Shown here: in pieces, positions 11,535 to 25,000 of the stretch
How positions within the stretch are numbered: the first letter of the stretch is position 1
How the letters are laid out: the number at the start of each line of letters is the position of its first letter
Source: Progne subis subis
Taxonomy: Eukaryota; Chordata; Aves; Passeriformes; Hirundinidae
Assembly (NCBI GenBank): GCA_022316685.1
Contig: JAKJHU010000038.1
Location: 3,830,384-3,894,383 of the forward strand
Direction of reading: 5' to 3'
DNA: 64,000 nucleotides
Position numbers and translations under genes: made by a program
Notes under the pieces: model-generated
Database searches by the model: none
What the model was told of the DNA's origin: nothing
The model's input: only the letters and a program-made list of their open reading frames with translations

Positions 11535-11560
11535 TCACAGATCAGTGTTCTGATCTGTGA
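11535..11560. repeat. Perfect hairpin, 11-bp stem
   Basis: TCACAGATCAG and CTGATCTGTGA are exact reverse complements separated by the 4-base loop TGTT. It lies in intergenic DNA. No T run that would suggest a terminator follows, and it is too short for a microRNA precursor. Confidence 0.8.
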
Positions 11561-13919
11561 AGTGCAAAGTATTTTCTATTTTTTTACATTAATATTCTTA
11601 CCATCAGCCTACTATTGAATAATAGACATCTTAAAATAAGGGTTTTCACAAAAGGATTATTATCTTTCCTGAACTATGTAGTCAGCTGTCCTCCAGACAA
11701 GATATAAATCCCTAAAGAGATAGTTCCCTAAAATTAAAGTCTGAAGGAGGTGACATATAAGGCAATACCATAACACAGTGTTTTCCAGCACTTTAAATTA
11801 GTGGCATGCTGTATGTTGGCACCAAAATTTTGCAACAGGGCTAGTAGGCCTGCAGTGTGAGACAAGTGGTCTTCTCAGACTCCCATTCATTTATTTAACA
11901 GTATATAGTAAATATGTTCCCATTTAATGAACTGACAGTAGAATGAACTGTTACCCTAAGTGGACGGTAATTCTTAATATATACAAAAAGATTATTTTAT
12001 AGCTCATTTTGTGCAGAAGCCTTATTCTCCAAGAACAATCTGTAGTGTGATGGTCCTTCCAGGGACTTCATAACCACCATGGAAACTTCCTGGAAAGGTG
12101 GGACAATTGTAGTTACCCTGTTATCACAGGATAATTGACATTTTCAGTCTTTCAGAAATCAGATGTAATTTAGTCCAGATTTTATAGAAGAAGAGTAGGC
12201 CTCGATGGTGAAATACAAGTACAGAATTGATGGTATATCAAATTGTTGCTGGTGGGTTCTGTGGTACTAGCCCCAGCTGTGGGAAAAGCACATGGATGCA
12301 GCAGTCTTAAACCAGCCCATGGGGAGAAAGAAAAGGGATCTAGATCACAGAGATATGTAGCACTGTCAATTATCTTAGGCTCAGCTACAAAAGCAGTGGA
12401 AATCCCTGGCAAAATATACACTTCTTCCTCACAGTCTCTCCCTTGAGCCCTGTGTTTCTAGTCTATTGCATGAAGTGGTTTACAGGGCACTGCAGTAGGA
12501 AAAGACCATGAGAGTGAGTAAAATGGATCAGTATTGGGACTTCGTAGGTAGAGAAGAGAGTGAGAAGTTTGAACAGAGGGAATGGTGTAGCTGTGGATCT
12601 GCAGGTGCTCTGAAGGCTCATGTCATTGTACTTAGGGAGAAGTTACTCATTGTGAACCTGAACAAGGGAAGGCATTTAATTTCATGCACATGAAAAATAC
12701 AAAGCATGGCAGAGAAAGCTTGCTATTTTAGATAAAGGGGTAATATTTTTATCTACTTGCTGTGAGTATCCAGTCTTGTATTGCCTAAGAATAACAACAG
12801 AAAGATATTAATAATTCTGCTTGCTGTAAACAAATTCAAGCATCTGGGATTGATTTAGTCACCTCTGTCTATTCTGAAGTTCACTGTGACTATTGCCTTA
12901 AAGGGCAGGGAAATGCAGAAAGATGTAAGGAAACTTGAAACAAATCTTATGCTTTGGCAGCTTTTGCTGCTATTAAACACTAGCTGAACCAGGAAATCAA
13001 TATAAGCATTCAAAATGCAATAGAAAATAGACAGGAATAACATACAGGAATACTATTTTCTCTAATACACATGTAACTCAGTCTATAAAAGTAAGTAAGT
13101 CTGGACATCTTGGAGCACAATTTATTCTAAAAGATTTTCTGAGTTCTGTTGCATGCTACTTTCTATTATTAGTTACTGGTAGTCTGTTTCACCTTCTCTT
13201 ATCAGAGTGCAGTTCTTCCTTAGATGGATATTCCATTGCCATTTTTTTTCATTTGGAAGATTGTGAAACTGGTAGGGTGCCTCCAAAAGGGCTTATATTT
13301 TGGAACTAAAGAAGAATACAACAAGAAAAACATCTTGAAATTTTAGTATGGTATCAAAAGAGGAGACTTCTGGTACTGAGTAAGGAGCTTCGTTGAAAAT
13401 TTGCAAGTACTCTCAACTGATGGTTAAGGCTTTCAAAACAAGAGCAAAAACCAAACCCCAACATTGTTCTTGTTTTTCTTTAGGTAGATGTAAACTGGGA
13501 CATTCAGAATGTGTTTTTAACTTCAGGCATTTTAAACTACCCAACACATCCCCTCTATAGCCATTCATTATTACATGAGTTCTGTTATTTCTTCTAGTAT
13601 GATGCTAATGCATGGCTCGTGGGAGCTTTTAATAAATATGTAGCAGATAAATCAATACAGACCTGATGATTATCCAAGTGTTACCAGCAGTTGGGAAATC
13701 TGGTTGTTGTATTAGAAGCAGACCAGCAGATGGTGCTCGAAAATCAGTTGCGTCAGAACTGAGCGGTGTATTTTCAGTTAATATTTGTATGTTTTTATTT
13801 GTTTGGGTTTTTGTTTTTTACAAATCTGCTATTACCCACATTTCTTCATTAAATGAAACTATGAATAATGATGGAAGAAGAGGATACCCAGCAATTTGTG
13901 GAATTATGTCTCTGAATCC

Positions 13920-13923
<4 letters not shown>

Positions 13924-13963
<40 letters not shown>
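13924..13963. repeat. Poly-T tract (T40)
   Basis: About 40 consecutive T residues. No retroposon body with target-site duplications is evident on either side, so it is listed as a simple homopolymer. Confidence 0.9.
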
Positions 13964-13967
<4 letters not shown>

Positions 13968-15893
13968 GCAGTAATTTTTGGGTTTATTTTTTAATCTTTT
14001 TATATTACTTGATTTCAGTTCAAATGCTAACAGCTTCATCTTTAAGCTCTGGCTTTTCTCATAATCAGACTGAGATGCTTTGTCTTGTAGATTTAAGCAT
14101 AACTGTAATAATATTTGGAGGGGTGATAGATGCAGATGATGGTTATTAACTTATTTTAAAAAACAGAAAAATTCTCTGCTTGAACTGAAGTTTAGCTGAA
14201 ATGATGCATAGTAATTTTAAGAGCCTTTGGAATTTTACACACAGTCCATTAGATATAAAACTTTCTGCAAAACAGAAAACCCAGTGTTAATATTGTATTC
14301 AGAAGATAAGCATTGGCCCGTGTTAAAATGCAGTAAATTCAACATACTTTGCTATCCTGCTAGCTCTCAGTCCATGGCTGTGACAACCTGTTGACATGCT
14401 GTACTGCAGATTCTGTGAATGGTATGCCCAGGTGCTTTGAAACTTGGCAGCTTTACAGTCTCTGTTTTCTTGGATATTTCATGTGCATACACCTTGATAA
14501 ATTCCCACTTGAGTTTATGTTACAGAGTGTGAAGATGAACCTAACTTGGGAGCTGTGTAAGCCGCACCGAAGGCATATAGTCTATTTTTAATTAAACATA
14601 TTGGCAAGTTAATGATGTTTTGTTTGAATAGTAAAAGCTTAACATTGGCAATAACTGTCTTGAGGTAGCTGTAGTGGAAGGGAGAGAGGGGTTTGATGAA
14701 AAATAGAAAAAGTGACAAGTGGTATAGTGGTGGTGGCATTTTGTGCAGGAGGGATGAATTAGATTGGTCTTTGGCAGGACAGGCATGTTGTATACAGTGC
14801 TAACTTGCATATCAGTGGAGGGAGCTACAGAATTCACAATTAGTGTAAGAAGTCTATGACAAGTAACGAAGTTTGGGCTCCATAATTTCCAGGAAAATGC
14901 AAGTAGTGTGCACTAGACTGGAGTTTGGGAAGTAGAAGTTCTGTATATGCATACACACAAAATCAAAACCACCTTTGCATTCTTTGGAAAGCTGAATATG
15001 CAGCTTAGAACAAGAAAAACTTGCAAAACAACATGCAAATAAAACAAGGTACTGGTCTTTGTCTCTTGCTGCTAAGCATATTGTCATAGATTTAATCTTA
15101 AAAATAATCTTTCCTTTAGTGTTTCAAACAAATGTGTCAGGGAAGAAAAAGTAAGGATTTATCTGTTCTCTGTTAGGTTCCACATAAAAGGAGGGACGTT
15201 ATTACAGGACCTTCAGAAAAGCATTTTCATGTAATCACAGCTCTCATAGTTGATCTGTGCTCGCCTTTGTTAGTTCTCGGCACACCTGCAACATCCATGA
15301 CAACCATGTTCCTGTTAGGTCTTCTGATGTCAGCTACTGAGAGTGCTGTATTTTGAGCGGAAAAATATAAATTGCTGATGTGCAAATCAGGATTCAGTTC
15401 AGAACTATGTACACATACATACAATGTGATTTTCGTGGAAATTAAATGTATGACTCAAGACCTTTGATAAACTGAGAATGAATCAGACTACCCAGAAAGG
15501 CCAAAGCAATGTTCATGGACCTGACTGGTAAGCTGTAGGTATAGACAGAAAAAGAAAAGTATTTTTTTAACTGCCATGTTGCAATAATTCAGTTTGGAAG
15601 TTACATATGCTATGACATGTCTTTGAACTCAAAGCTGATCAAATAGTTTTCAATCCTCAGTTCTTTTTCTGGTGGTGGCTGAGGCTCCTGTATGTAGAAT
15701 ACCACTCTTTGCTTTCTCAAATACAGGAATGAAGTAATTTATTCATGTTTTTAGTAAACAGGCATTGTAGTTATGTGTATTTATTTTGTGGACTGTATGA
15801 ATTACCTGAACTTCCAAGGCAGAGGTAGGAACAAGTATAAGCAAGTAATTTGTCCGTACATCTGGAGTCTTTGAATACACCTAATGCTCTGTA

Positions 15894-15928
15894 CTGCACA
15901 TGATATTAGAGCTGCAGCTCATGTGCAG
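15894..15928. repeat. Perfect hairpin, 10-bp stem with palindromic loop region
   Basis: CTGCACATGA (15894-15903) pairs exactly with TCATGTGCAG (15919-15928). The loop region overlaps a separate perfect 12-base palindrome, GAGCTGCAGCTC (15909-15920), which contains a PstI-type CTGCAG core. E-box-like CANNTG sequences (CACATG region and CAGCTC/GCAGCTGG nearby) are present, but nothing shows they are used. Confidence 0.75.
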
Positions 15929-16000
15929 CTGGAAGTCAAGGCTATCTATTAGAGTCAATCTACCCCAAGGCAAGATATTTTGGGCATGTTCTTATGAAAG

Positions 16001-19000
16001 AGGTTGGAAACTCTTGTGAAAATAACAAAAATGATGGTGACTAAGTTAAGCGTAGCCATAGATCTTTCTCTGTCACACTGTCATCATTTTCTGGGTTTGA
16101 TTGTTAGTGCTTTTGCTGCTCTGTTACTGTTGTTGCATATGACATTTACTGCACTCCACATGATGTCCATCAGCCTCCTTATTCCAGTAGACTGTATTTA
16201 AAGCCTTGTTTCCTGCTCTGATTTCATAATTGTCTTCAAACAGTTTTATTCACATTCATCTTTGCCTAAGGGATGAGATCATCCTTTTCTTAAACAGAGT
16301 GCATATATTTACATTTTTGTTTATGTCATCCGCAGTAGACTAGGCCAGTCAGAAAGCCAGCATGAATATGCTGATCATAGGGCTGAGGGTCATGGAGTTC
16401 AGGCATGCAATTGTTGCTGACTGCTGTTTTTCTGTAAAGAATAGGAGATTGCTGTGACACAGACTCTGAAACCTCTGGCAACATGTAGTGGACAAAGGCA
16501 GCAGTAGGCTCAGAGCAGGCCTATACAGGCCTGGTGGTTTGATAACAGCTTCAAGAGGAAGCTCTTTTCACCTGTTGCATATGTGCTACCTAACATATGC
16601 TGTCCCCCACACTAAATTGGCCTTTCAGGAAAATGCAGTATTGACTTTTTCAAAACCTGGCTCTTGCAGTAGGTTTTTGAGGCTTTAGAGAGGGGTGACT
16701 GGTCTCTAGATCAGAGGCCAAATGGCACAGAATTGCTTATATCCATGACATGTATCAGTTGGCCCTTGATGTCCCCTGGACAAAATAGAGCACTGCTCTG
16801 GCTTTAGGCATAATTTACGTGTGCAAATATTATAAGGGAAGGATGCACAAAAACCTCCTGTGACTACTAAAGACTTATAGGTAGCATTATACAGAAAGTA
16901 TGGGAAAGAATAGTAGCTGGTACAGTCAAACCACACCAAGGCTTGATCTAGCTCTGTGTTTCTGTCTAATTAAGCAGTATACACACAGGCTGCCTTGGTG
17001 ACTGGTGAAAAATGTGTGATAGATTAAAAACTGCCTATCAACAGTATCTGGAGGTGCTACTGTGCCATTTAAAATTATCAGACAATGTCAGAGCCGGCTG
17101 ACAAGGACTAGCATAGATCTGTTTATGTAGCTCCCTCTTAAACAGTCATCATAGTCCAGAATTACAGTGGGTTTGTGTTCTACCTGCAGAGGGCATTCAT
17201 ACTGTTCAGTACATCGTTACTCTCCAGTTGATAGTGAAATGATTATTTACGGTTATCTCAGTTAAGGGTGCATGAATCAGGAGCTTTATGATAATTGGTT
17301 TATTGAGCATACCTGTCTTCTGTGAAGATTCTGAGAACCCCTAGCTGAGTGCATATGAAACAGATGAAAAATGTGGTTGTGAGAAGGGTTGTAAAAGCTG
17401 GTCAGAGATTTTCGTAAGCAAAAATACATTTTGCTAGCTGAACTACTTTTTCATTTTAGTTATAAAGTATTATAAATTATTGTTGTTAATTTCTAAGCCT
17501 TTGCATTTTAAATATTTTTACACATAGTTTGTGCACAGTGAAGAATGCTTAAACTCGTTCTTAATAAAGCTACTCCACAAAGCTTGTACTGAACTTGCAA
17601 AGAGTGGCAAAAATTACAAATATGAAGATTTTGGAAAAGACACAATTAAATCAAGCTAGAATGTAGAAAGGTGATGCTTTATTTTCTTGGAACCAAGAAG
17701 TGTAAGAAGAAAAAGATAATTATATCAGGGCTATTAATCAAATATTTTTTTCAGAGCATTTGTTTCAGTTTTGAATTGATTATGAAAGTGATTATTGTTT
17801 TTGAAGAGGGGAGCATGCCCCTTTGGCAGGCTCAGGAAGTATTTTCATAAAGTATGTCCTGATCCTGGAAGTGGCAAGGACGAGGAATGTAGACTAGCTG
17901 GAAGAACAAGTCTGATAAATGGTAACCCGGGCCCATTGTAGCAGACAATGGCAACTGCTGAATAAACACTGGCAGAGCAGTATTAGTCTGCACAAGAGAC
18001 AAGCTGAAGCACAGAACACTTGAGAACCTATTCATGCTATAGCTGTTGCCTCTGGAAGTGAAGATGGCTGTTATAAGGTTAGCAGTCTAACAGTTGAGAG
18101 TAGACCTTTAAGAAACAGAGAAAAAGGAACAGGAGCAGTTTCTGCCTCTTTTAGAGACCAGGCATTCTATTTTTGGGGATTAGCACAAACTATCAAACAA
18201 TATTCTAGGAAATCTGTATTCATGATGTCAAAGTGATTATGAAGTATATAATGGAGAATCCAGGACATTGAGATGAAAATAAGGTGTTTGTCAGGAAGTC
18301 ATCCTTGGCAGAAAACTCACCTGGATTACAGTACACAGAACTGCTAAAACTGCAGTTTCCTTTCATGTAATAATGCAGTGTGTATTCATGGAACTGAGTG
18401 ACTGTATGCTATATTTCAACTTCTGCTGCCTGAAAGCTCTCTCCTTGGTTGAATATATTTCTGTAGTTTCTTTATACTGTCACAAGCTGCTTGCCACAGC
18501 TTTCTCCTCTGGACTCTCCTCAGCTCTCTGACAAACCTCACTGAGTATGATCACTGCAGATAGTGTGCTAAGACTTACTGCTCTTATATTTTTAATACTG
18601 AAACCTTTCTGCTTATTCACACTTCCAGTAAAAGGGTTTATGAGCCTTATTTGATAAATTACTAGGGTTACAGTGAATGCCAGGTGGAAGAAATTCAGGA
18701 AAGCTTTTATTGCTGACTGACACAGATCTTTTTCTGTAGAATTTATCCATCCTTACAATGGGCTGTAAAAATACTGGGTTTATGGTGCCTAATGCATGTA
18801 TTTGGGTATGGGAATACAAAGATACTCTTAGGCCTGCTGGATCAAATGTTGCTAAAGAAATTAAATTGCAACAGTTACCTGACTTTTGTAGGCCTTTGGA
18901 TAAAAAAAGGAGGAGTTGACTGGAGGAGCTGTTGGAACTTGCTGTTTGTTCTAAATTTGGCAAAGGATTCTACCAGTCTTTTCAGTTTCATGTATTGCAG

Positions 19001-22000
19001 ATTAAACACGGGTACTATTCAGGAAGGTAAAGTAGATCTTGAAGCAGATGAGGAGTGAGATTTCTAGCAAAAAAGGGAAAAGATATTACCCCCCCCCCTA
19101 TGACTTTACTATGAGTTCCCATGCCTTTACTACCAGTCCTGTGGTGGCAACCATAAAAATTAAATAGATTAGATTGTAATTCCACTGTTCCAAATAGGTC
19201 ACATTTTTCGTCATGCTTACTGTGTAAATTTGAGACTTGCCTTCAGAGGCTTTGAGCTGACTTACGATTCAGTTAAATATCTATGTTTTTTCATTGGACA
19301 AGTGAATAATCTCTGGAAAGTATATTTGGTCTTGATGAGACTTCTCACATAGAAATGATAAACTGTATGCAAAAGCTAAAACATATAGTATAATCAAGTC
19401 CCGAGGTTTCCCTATAATTTCCAATGTGCTTTTTTCTTACCTTTCTTTTGCCAGCTACTAATTTTGTCCTTCAATAATTTAAATCCTTTCTGTTAATCTG
19501 TAACTGAAGTACATTTTGCAAATGAAATGGTACCGTTCTAATCAGATGGCAGTCTGCTATGGCATTTTGCTATGTGTGATACTTGCCGCTATCTGGTGCA
19601 ACCTGGAGAGATCTCTGGAAAGGCCAGCTTGCTGGATAAACACGAGAAATAAGCTGTGTTGCATAGAAGGATTTAAGAAGTATTACTTCACTTTCTTCTT
19701 TCCAGCATCAGGTTAAAGTTCTTATGGCTTAAGCATATTATAGATTCCAAGTGTTCTCTGTCATATCAGTTTGGATACCTTTTGATACCTTTTCTGTGCT
19801 GTACTCTTGGTTTTACTTGGATGATATTTGATTTCACAGTCATCTGTCTGTGATCAGAGTGAGCTTCCAGGTTTTAGTCTTTTAGCTACACAAAATTGCC
19901 ACAGCTCTTAAGAGAGGATTCTCTTCACAGTGACTGTGATAATGAACTTTGAATGCTGCACTCACTTATCTCACGCATGTTTTATTTTGCTGAAGATTGT
20001 AAAGGGCTTCTTTTCTTATCATAAACCAGATGTCTCTGGCTCTTAAACAGAAGTAACTTTCAGTAAATATCTCATGATTTAATTTAGAGTTAAGAAAGAG
20101 ACAGTTAAAAATAGAAAAATGGACATCTGTAACAGTACAACTTCAATACATTACAAAACTGTTGCTCTGACATCTACCTACTGGCTTTTTTCTCCTTCAG
20201 CATTGTGATTCAAATCTTTCTCTGAAATTGGAGTAAACTGTGGAATTGGTTCAAAAATTACATTGAAAAAGCCATCAGTAAGGAGGGATCTTTGCAATCA
20301 TCAGTATTTTTTATCAGTAGATTTCCAGACACATGTATAACACAAATGGATATCCTCGTGCAAGTTCACTCAGAAGATAGGACAGCAGTTTCCAGCTGTC
20401 TGTCTTGTGCAAGTGAATAAGCACAATTTTCTGGTTATAGTCTCAGTCACAAACTATGCATGAAAAAACTTGCTGTATGTTTTAGAATTAGGACATAAAT
20501 TCTTAATAAAATAAAAAGTATGCAAGATACTATTATGTCATATATAAAGGAAGGTACACGTTGTCCAGAGTAATAAAACCTATTAGGAAAAATAAAGAAA
20601 AAATTAAAAGCTTACTTATAAATTTAAAGTAGTTTTAAGATAATTCCCTCTTCCTCATTATTCCCCAAGTGGTCCCTAAGTCCAGTCTTTTACCTGCTTT
20701 TGTGTAATTTAAAGGGAAATGGAGATTTTAATATCTGCAACCTTTGAAGAAATAGACTTTCAGCAACCTTGAAAACACTTCTGCATGCACCTTGAAACAC
20801 CAGGTAAATTTGCACCCTTAGGAATCAACAGAGGATCTTAATCTTGCCCTTGAAACCAGTAGGCTGGAGTTCACCCACGGTGTCTGCTTGTTCTTAATTG
20901 GTGAGTCAGTAGAATAGCACAGAAGGGATTCTGGTTTTTTACAAGAGTAATTTCTATTATGTTTAACTGGAGAAGCATTTCATGTTTCTGTGACAAGACT
21001 TAGGATAGAGCAGATTCACTTTTATTGTTTGCTTTGCTTTCAACAGGACACATATTTAGTTTGATTTGCAATTCAGAAGCTTCATAATAACTGTATAAAT
21101 TGTGTCCAGGTTAACTATCACTGGTTTAAGTCTTCATTACCTAGAGTGTACTTTTTGTCTTACTTTTTTTGTAACAGATACAATTTTTGTCATAAGAAGG
21201 AGTAAAAATCTGTTATTTTATTGAAAGTTATGGGAAAAAAGTATTAATTTTATATTCAGTAATTCCAAGCAGAAATTAGTTGTCTGTATATTAGAAATTC
21301 AGTTGTTTCTGCTGTTTCAGTTTGAAATACATTATTCAGATTCATATTCAATGCCTTTCAAGTTTACATAGGAATGATTGCTGCTTGATACAGCTGCATC
21401 ACTTTGCTTCTGGTTTTTTTTCATACATTGAGACAGTTACAAATCTGATTTGCTGAAGACTTGATCAAAGTCCTTGGAGCAGAGATCTTGAAGAGTCAGC
21501 ACTTTTAGTCTTGACAAAGGACGAAGTTGTGGCAAAATTCAATTGCAATTTTCTTTATGCACTCAGCAGTTTTTCTCTGTGGCACATGAAGTGGAAAAAA
21601 AGGTGATTTGGAAAAGTTTAGAAAAGGAACAGCTATTAGTATTAGTAGTATTATAGTTGTTATTGCGGCTGTTGTTGTTTCTTATATAAATACTATGATA
21701 GTTATAAAATCTATCCTAAGAGTCGCTCTGATCTAAAGAGGACAGAGTGACTTGGGGACTAAAGCCTCAGGAAGCAAAGTTAACTATGTGTCCAAGCTCA
21801 AGGACATTACTTTTAGTCTTGCCATGAATTTGTTCCTATACCTTTGTATTCCTTAAACATGTAGTCTGGCCTTACCAGACATTTTTACCTGATGATTCTC
21901 TCTCTTATCTCAGTCTTCATATTTTATGCTGGAAAATGTCATGTTTCCTTTTAACCTCGATAAGCACAGTCTGTTTTAAAACACTTTCCTTCTACCCTCA

Positions 22001-25000
22001 CAGAGATCTAGCTTCTGAGCCACTGTGCAGCTTTATCTTCCCGTTCTTTTTCATTCACTTTAAATGTTTCAAAAATTTTTTGCCCTTGGGCCAAGGATTT
22101 TCTAAGGTGCATCTTGAATTACTTAAAACGGATTATGCAGCAGGGTTCTGTCTATAAAACCAGGAGACAAGAGTTCATTTAAAATGTGGTTGTGTAACTC
22201 AGCTCAAATGGATATATTTTTGATCAGAGTCTACGATTCCATATTTCTCAAATGCAGTTTCATAAGTGGTAAAAAACCAAAAACAAACAAACAAAAAAAC
22301 CAAACTATTTAGGGTGACTATTTACCCTTTCTTTCCCCTTCCATTCTTCTAACTCTACATCTGTAGACCTGTTTCAGTCTTTTCTCTTTAACTGTTTGGC
22401 CTAAATACACTCTGAAGTATTAATTAGCATATACATTTTATCTTTGTGAATCTGACTTTGGAATGAAGCCCATGAACTCGTATTTGCCTATAATGGCCTG
22501 ACTTTTAAGGTTCAGCTCAGTCAATAAGCATTTCATACACTGCTAGAGAGAGATAAAACATCTCCTTGTCCTGATGCCATCTCTCAGGCACACTGGCCTC
22601 AGAGTTGTTAATGAAGCCATTCAGCATCGCCACTTTACACAGCATCTAAAGCCAATACCCAAGTATTCAGCAGAGCTGTAATTTACCTTCTAACCACCAC
22701 CAAACTGCCTTCGCCAACTCTTTGAATGTTTAAGTGCTTGAAAGGTGTGGTGCATTACAATGTAAAAATAAGACCAAAGGCAAAATCTTGAAATAATAAT
22801 TAAGAGTAGGTTCAAAGAAACCGCATACATCTATAGGACTCCTTTACCTTTATTAAAAAAATGAGATCTTGCTGTTTTAAAGATAGACTTCCAAATATAT
22901 CTAATGAACCAAAAAACGTGAGAGTGGCTCTCGGTGTCAGACTGAATGTCTTATCTAACCTGGTATCCTTTCTCAGGCAATGTCCAAAAATGGATGTTGA
23001 GGGGACACTTAAAAAAGAGAGGAAAACATATATACTCCCATAAATATTCCTATCATCAACTACTCTGTGGTTCAGGAACTTCCTGAGCCAGAGAGGGTGC
23101 TTTGTTTTTAAGAACTCTTGATGAATTTCTTTACTGTTAACTTTCCCAGTTTTCTCCAGGAAGAGACAGGGGAGATAAAAATTAGTATTCTTTTCATTTT
23201 CTAACCTTTATTTCCGAGAAAAACATTGGCCCTATTCCACAAAGTCAGAAATAGCTATAGTGCTGTTAGAGCAGCTCAGTGGCCTATAGCTCCAGTTAGA
23301 ATGATAATGGCAATTTCACATCTCCTGGCACAAATGCATGACACTGGAGCTACACACTGGTCATGGAGTGGGACTGACTGATGCATTTAAAATCTTTTTG
23401 CTGTATTTAGTTGGGGTTTTTCTTTCAAAGGAAAAGCTTAAAAATACCTTTAATGAGCTACTTAAAAGCTGAATCTTCAGATGTTTCAATTGTGCAGTCA
23501 TACTGCTATGAATAGAACATTACACAGTCTTCTAAATCTGGTCTAATGCCCGAGTCAGATTGGGTGAGCTAAGGTCATTTCTTTTGCAGGTTCCATATGG
23601 AGGATTGAAAGCCCTATCCTAGCTTGTTTATATTTTTACTTTATTTTTTAATGAAATTATTTGGACAATTTCACGCAACTTTTGTTTCTGATTAGTACAC
23701 AGTACTTAACTGGAGTGAATTGATAGACGTTAATGTACAGTAAAAAGCAGTGTAAATTGCTGCCTGTATACATAGGAATCAGCATGTGAGAATTCTAAGC
23801 ATCATTATATTCATTTTTATGCCATAGTGAACAGAACAAATCCAAACCAGATTGTTAAGCCTTTTTTTCCCTCCTGATTGTGGCAAGATACAAATTAAAG
23901 TTTCCAAACTATGCCTTACTCAGTGGATAGTCAGCATTGATTTTAACACAGCAATTTGGAAGGCAGGAAATTTGAAAGAACACGACATCTCTGGTGCCAG
24001 GAAGAGTGCACCCTATGGTGTATAGACACAATCCCTCCACTAAAAACAAGTGGGAAAACTAGTGCTAGAAAATGTTTCAAACATTTTTTAGATAAAATTA
24101 AACTTACCTAAAACTTAACTGCTTAGATTAGAAGCATTTACTGATGCTGAATATATAAACTCCAGTTTGGTACCTCAATAGAAAATAGGTATTGATACAA
24201 GTTATGTCTTTATACAACATCTCACAAAGGCAAGACAGCTTTCTCAGTCTGTGTTGCCAGGGGCTTATTGTTAAATGCGAGACTTTGCTGCTTAATTATC
24301 ATTTTTTGTTCAAAAGCAATAATGATATAGATACTGGTGGATTTCTACCAGAGAATATACCTTGAGCTATTCTATCCTGTGTACTGCTGCTAAGCATAGC
24401 CAAGGAGAGAAATTATTTCACTTCTACATTCTCCAGAAACATGGCTCTGAAACTGAACTGTTAGCCTGAGCTAAGCTTCACGCATATGCTAATTTAAAAT
24501 TGTCTTTGACATGTCTGCACAAGCTCTGTTGACTACACATAAATGCTCACTAAAAGGGTAATTCTATGAGGAGACAATGGCAAACTGCAGAAAAGAAGCA
24601 GTCAAAGCTGGGCTTTGAAATTACTTGAAATTATTTATGCAAGCTCTTAAACTCAGAGCAGTAATAATTTTCAGATTAAAACCTCAAAGAATTCTGTAAC
24701 TGATTCATCTCCCCGTGATTAAGCTTACACTAGACTTAAAGCCACATTCAGTTGTAATACACAGCCTTGGGCTCCTGTCCAGTGTGTTTGAAAAGGCTGG
24801 TGAACTCTGCCAGGTACTCTGACTGAAAGCTTTGTGTGAGTATATATTAATGACTTTTATGCAAATGTTTATTGGGGAAAAAAAAAAAAAATCCAGCTTT
24901 CTATTAGCTTAGAACAGTAATGATTTCTGGATCTATGAAGCAGAATATGTGCCTACAATGTGACTTAAATATAACTTGGTGCAGTTGTATTCTTGAAACT

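Larger units (their letters stand above)
7961..16000. other. Intergenic DNA, first half, no gene recognised
   Basis: This is AT-rich DNA between SLC38A11 and COBLL1. Open frames here are short, overlap on both strands and lack flanking splice signals or recognisable domains. Visible structure is limited to a T-rich run at 8228-8242, a 29-bp tandem duplication near 10614, a G-rich tract at 10724-10753, a purine tract at 11361-11396, a perfect hairpin at 11535-11560, a T40 run at 13924-13963 and a hairpin at 15894-15928. Conserved enhancers could lie here, but they cannot be recognised without alignment. Confidence 0.7.

Noticed and set aside
18613..19058. Overlapping opposite-strand frames of 116 and 88 codons in the intergenic region
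   Set aside because: No recognised family, no splice signals and no promoter context. Lengths are within what chance gives in 64 kb.
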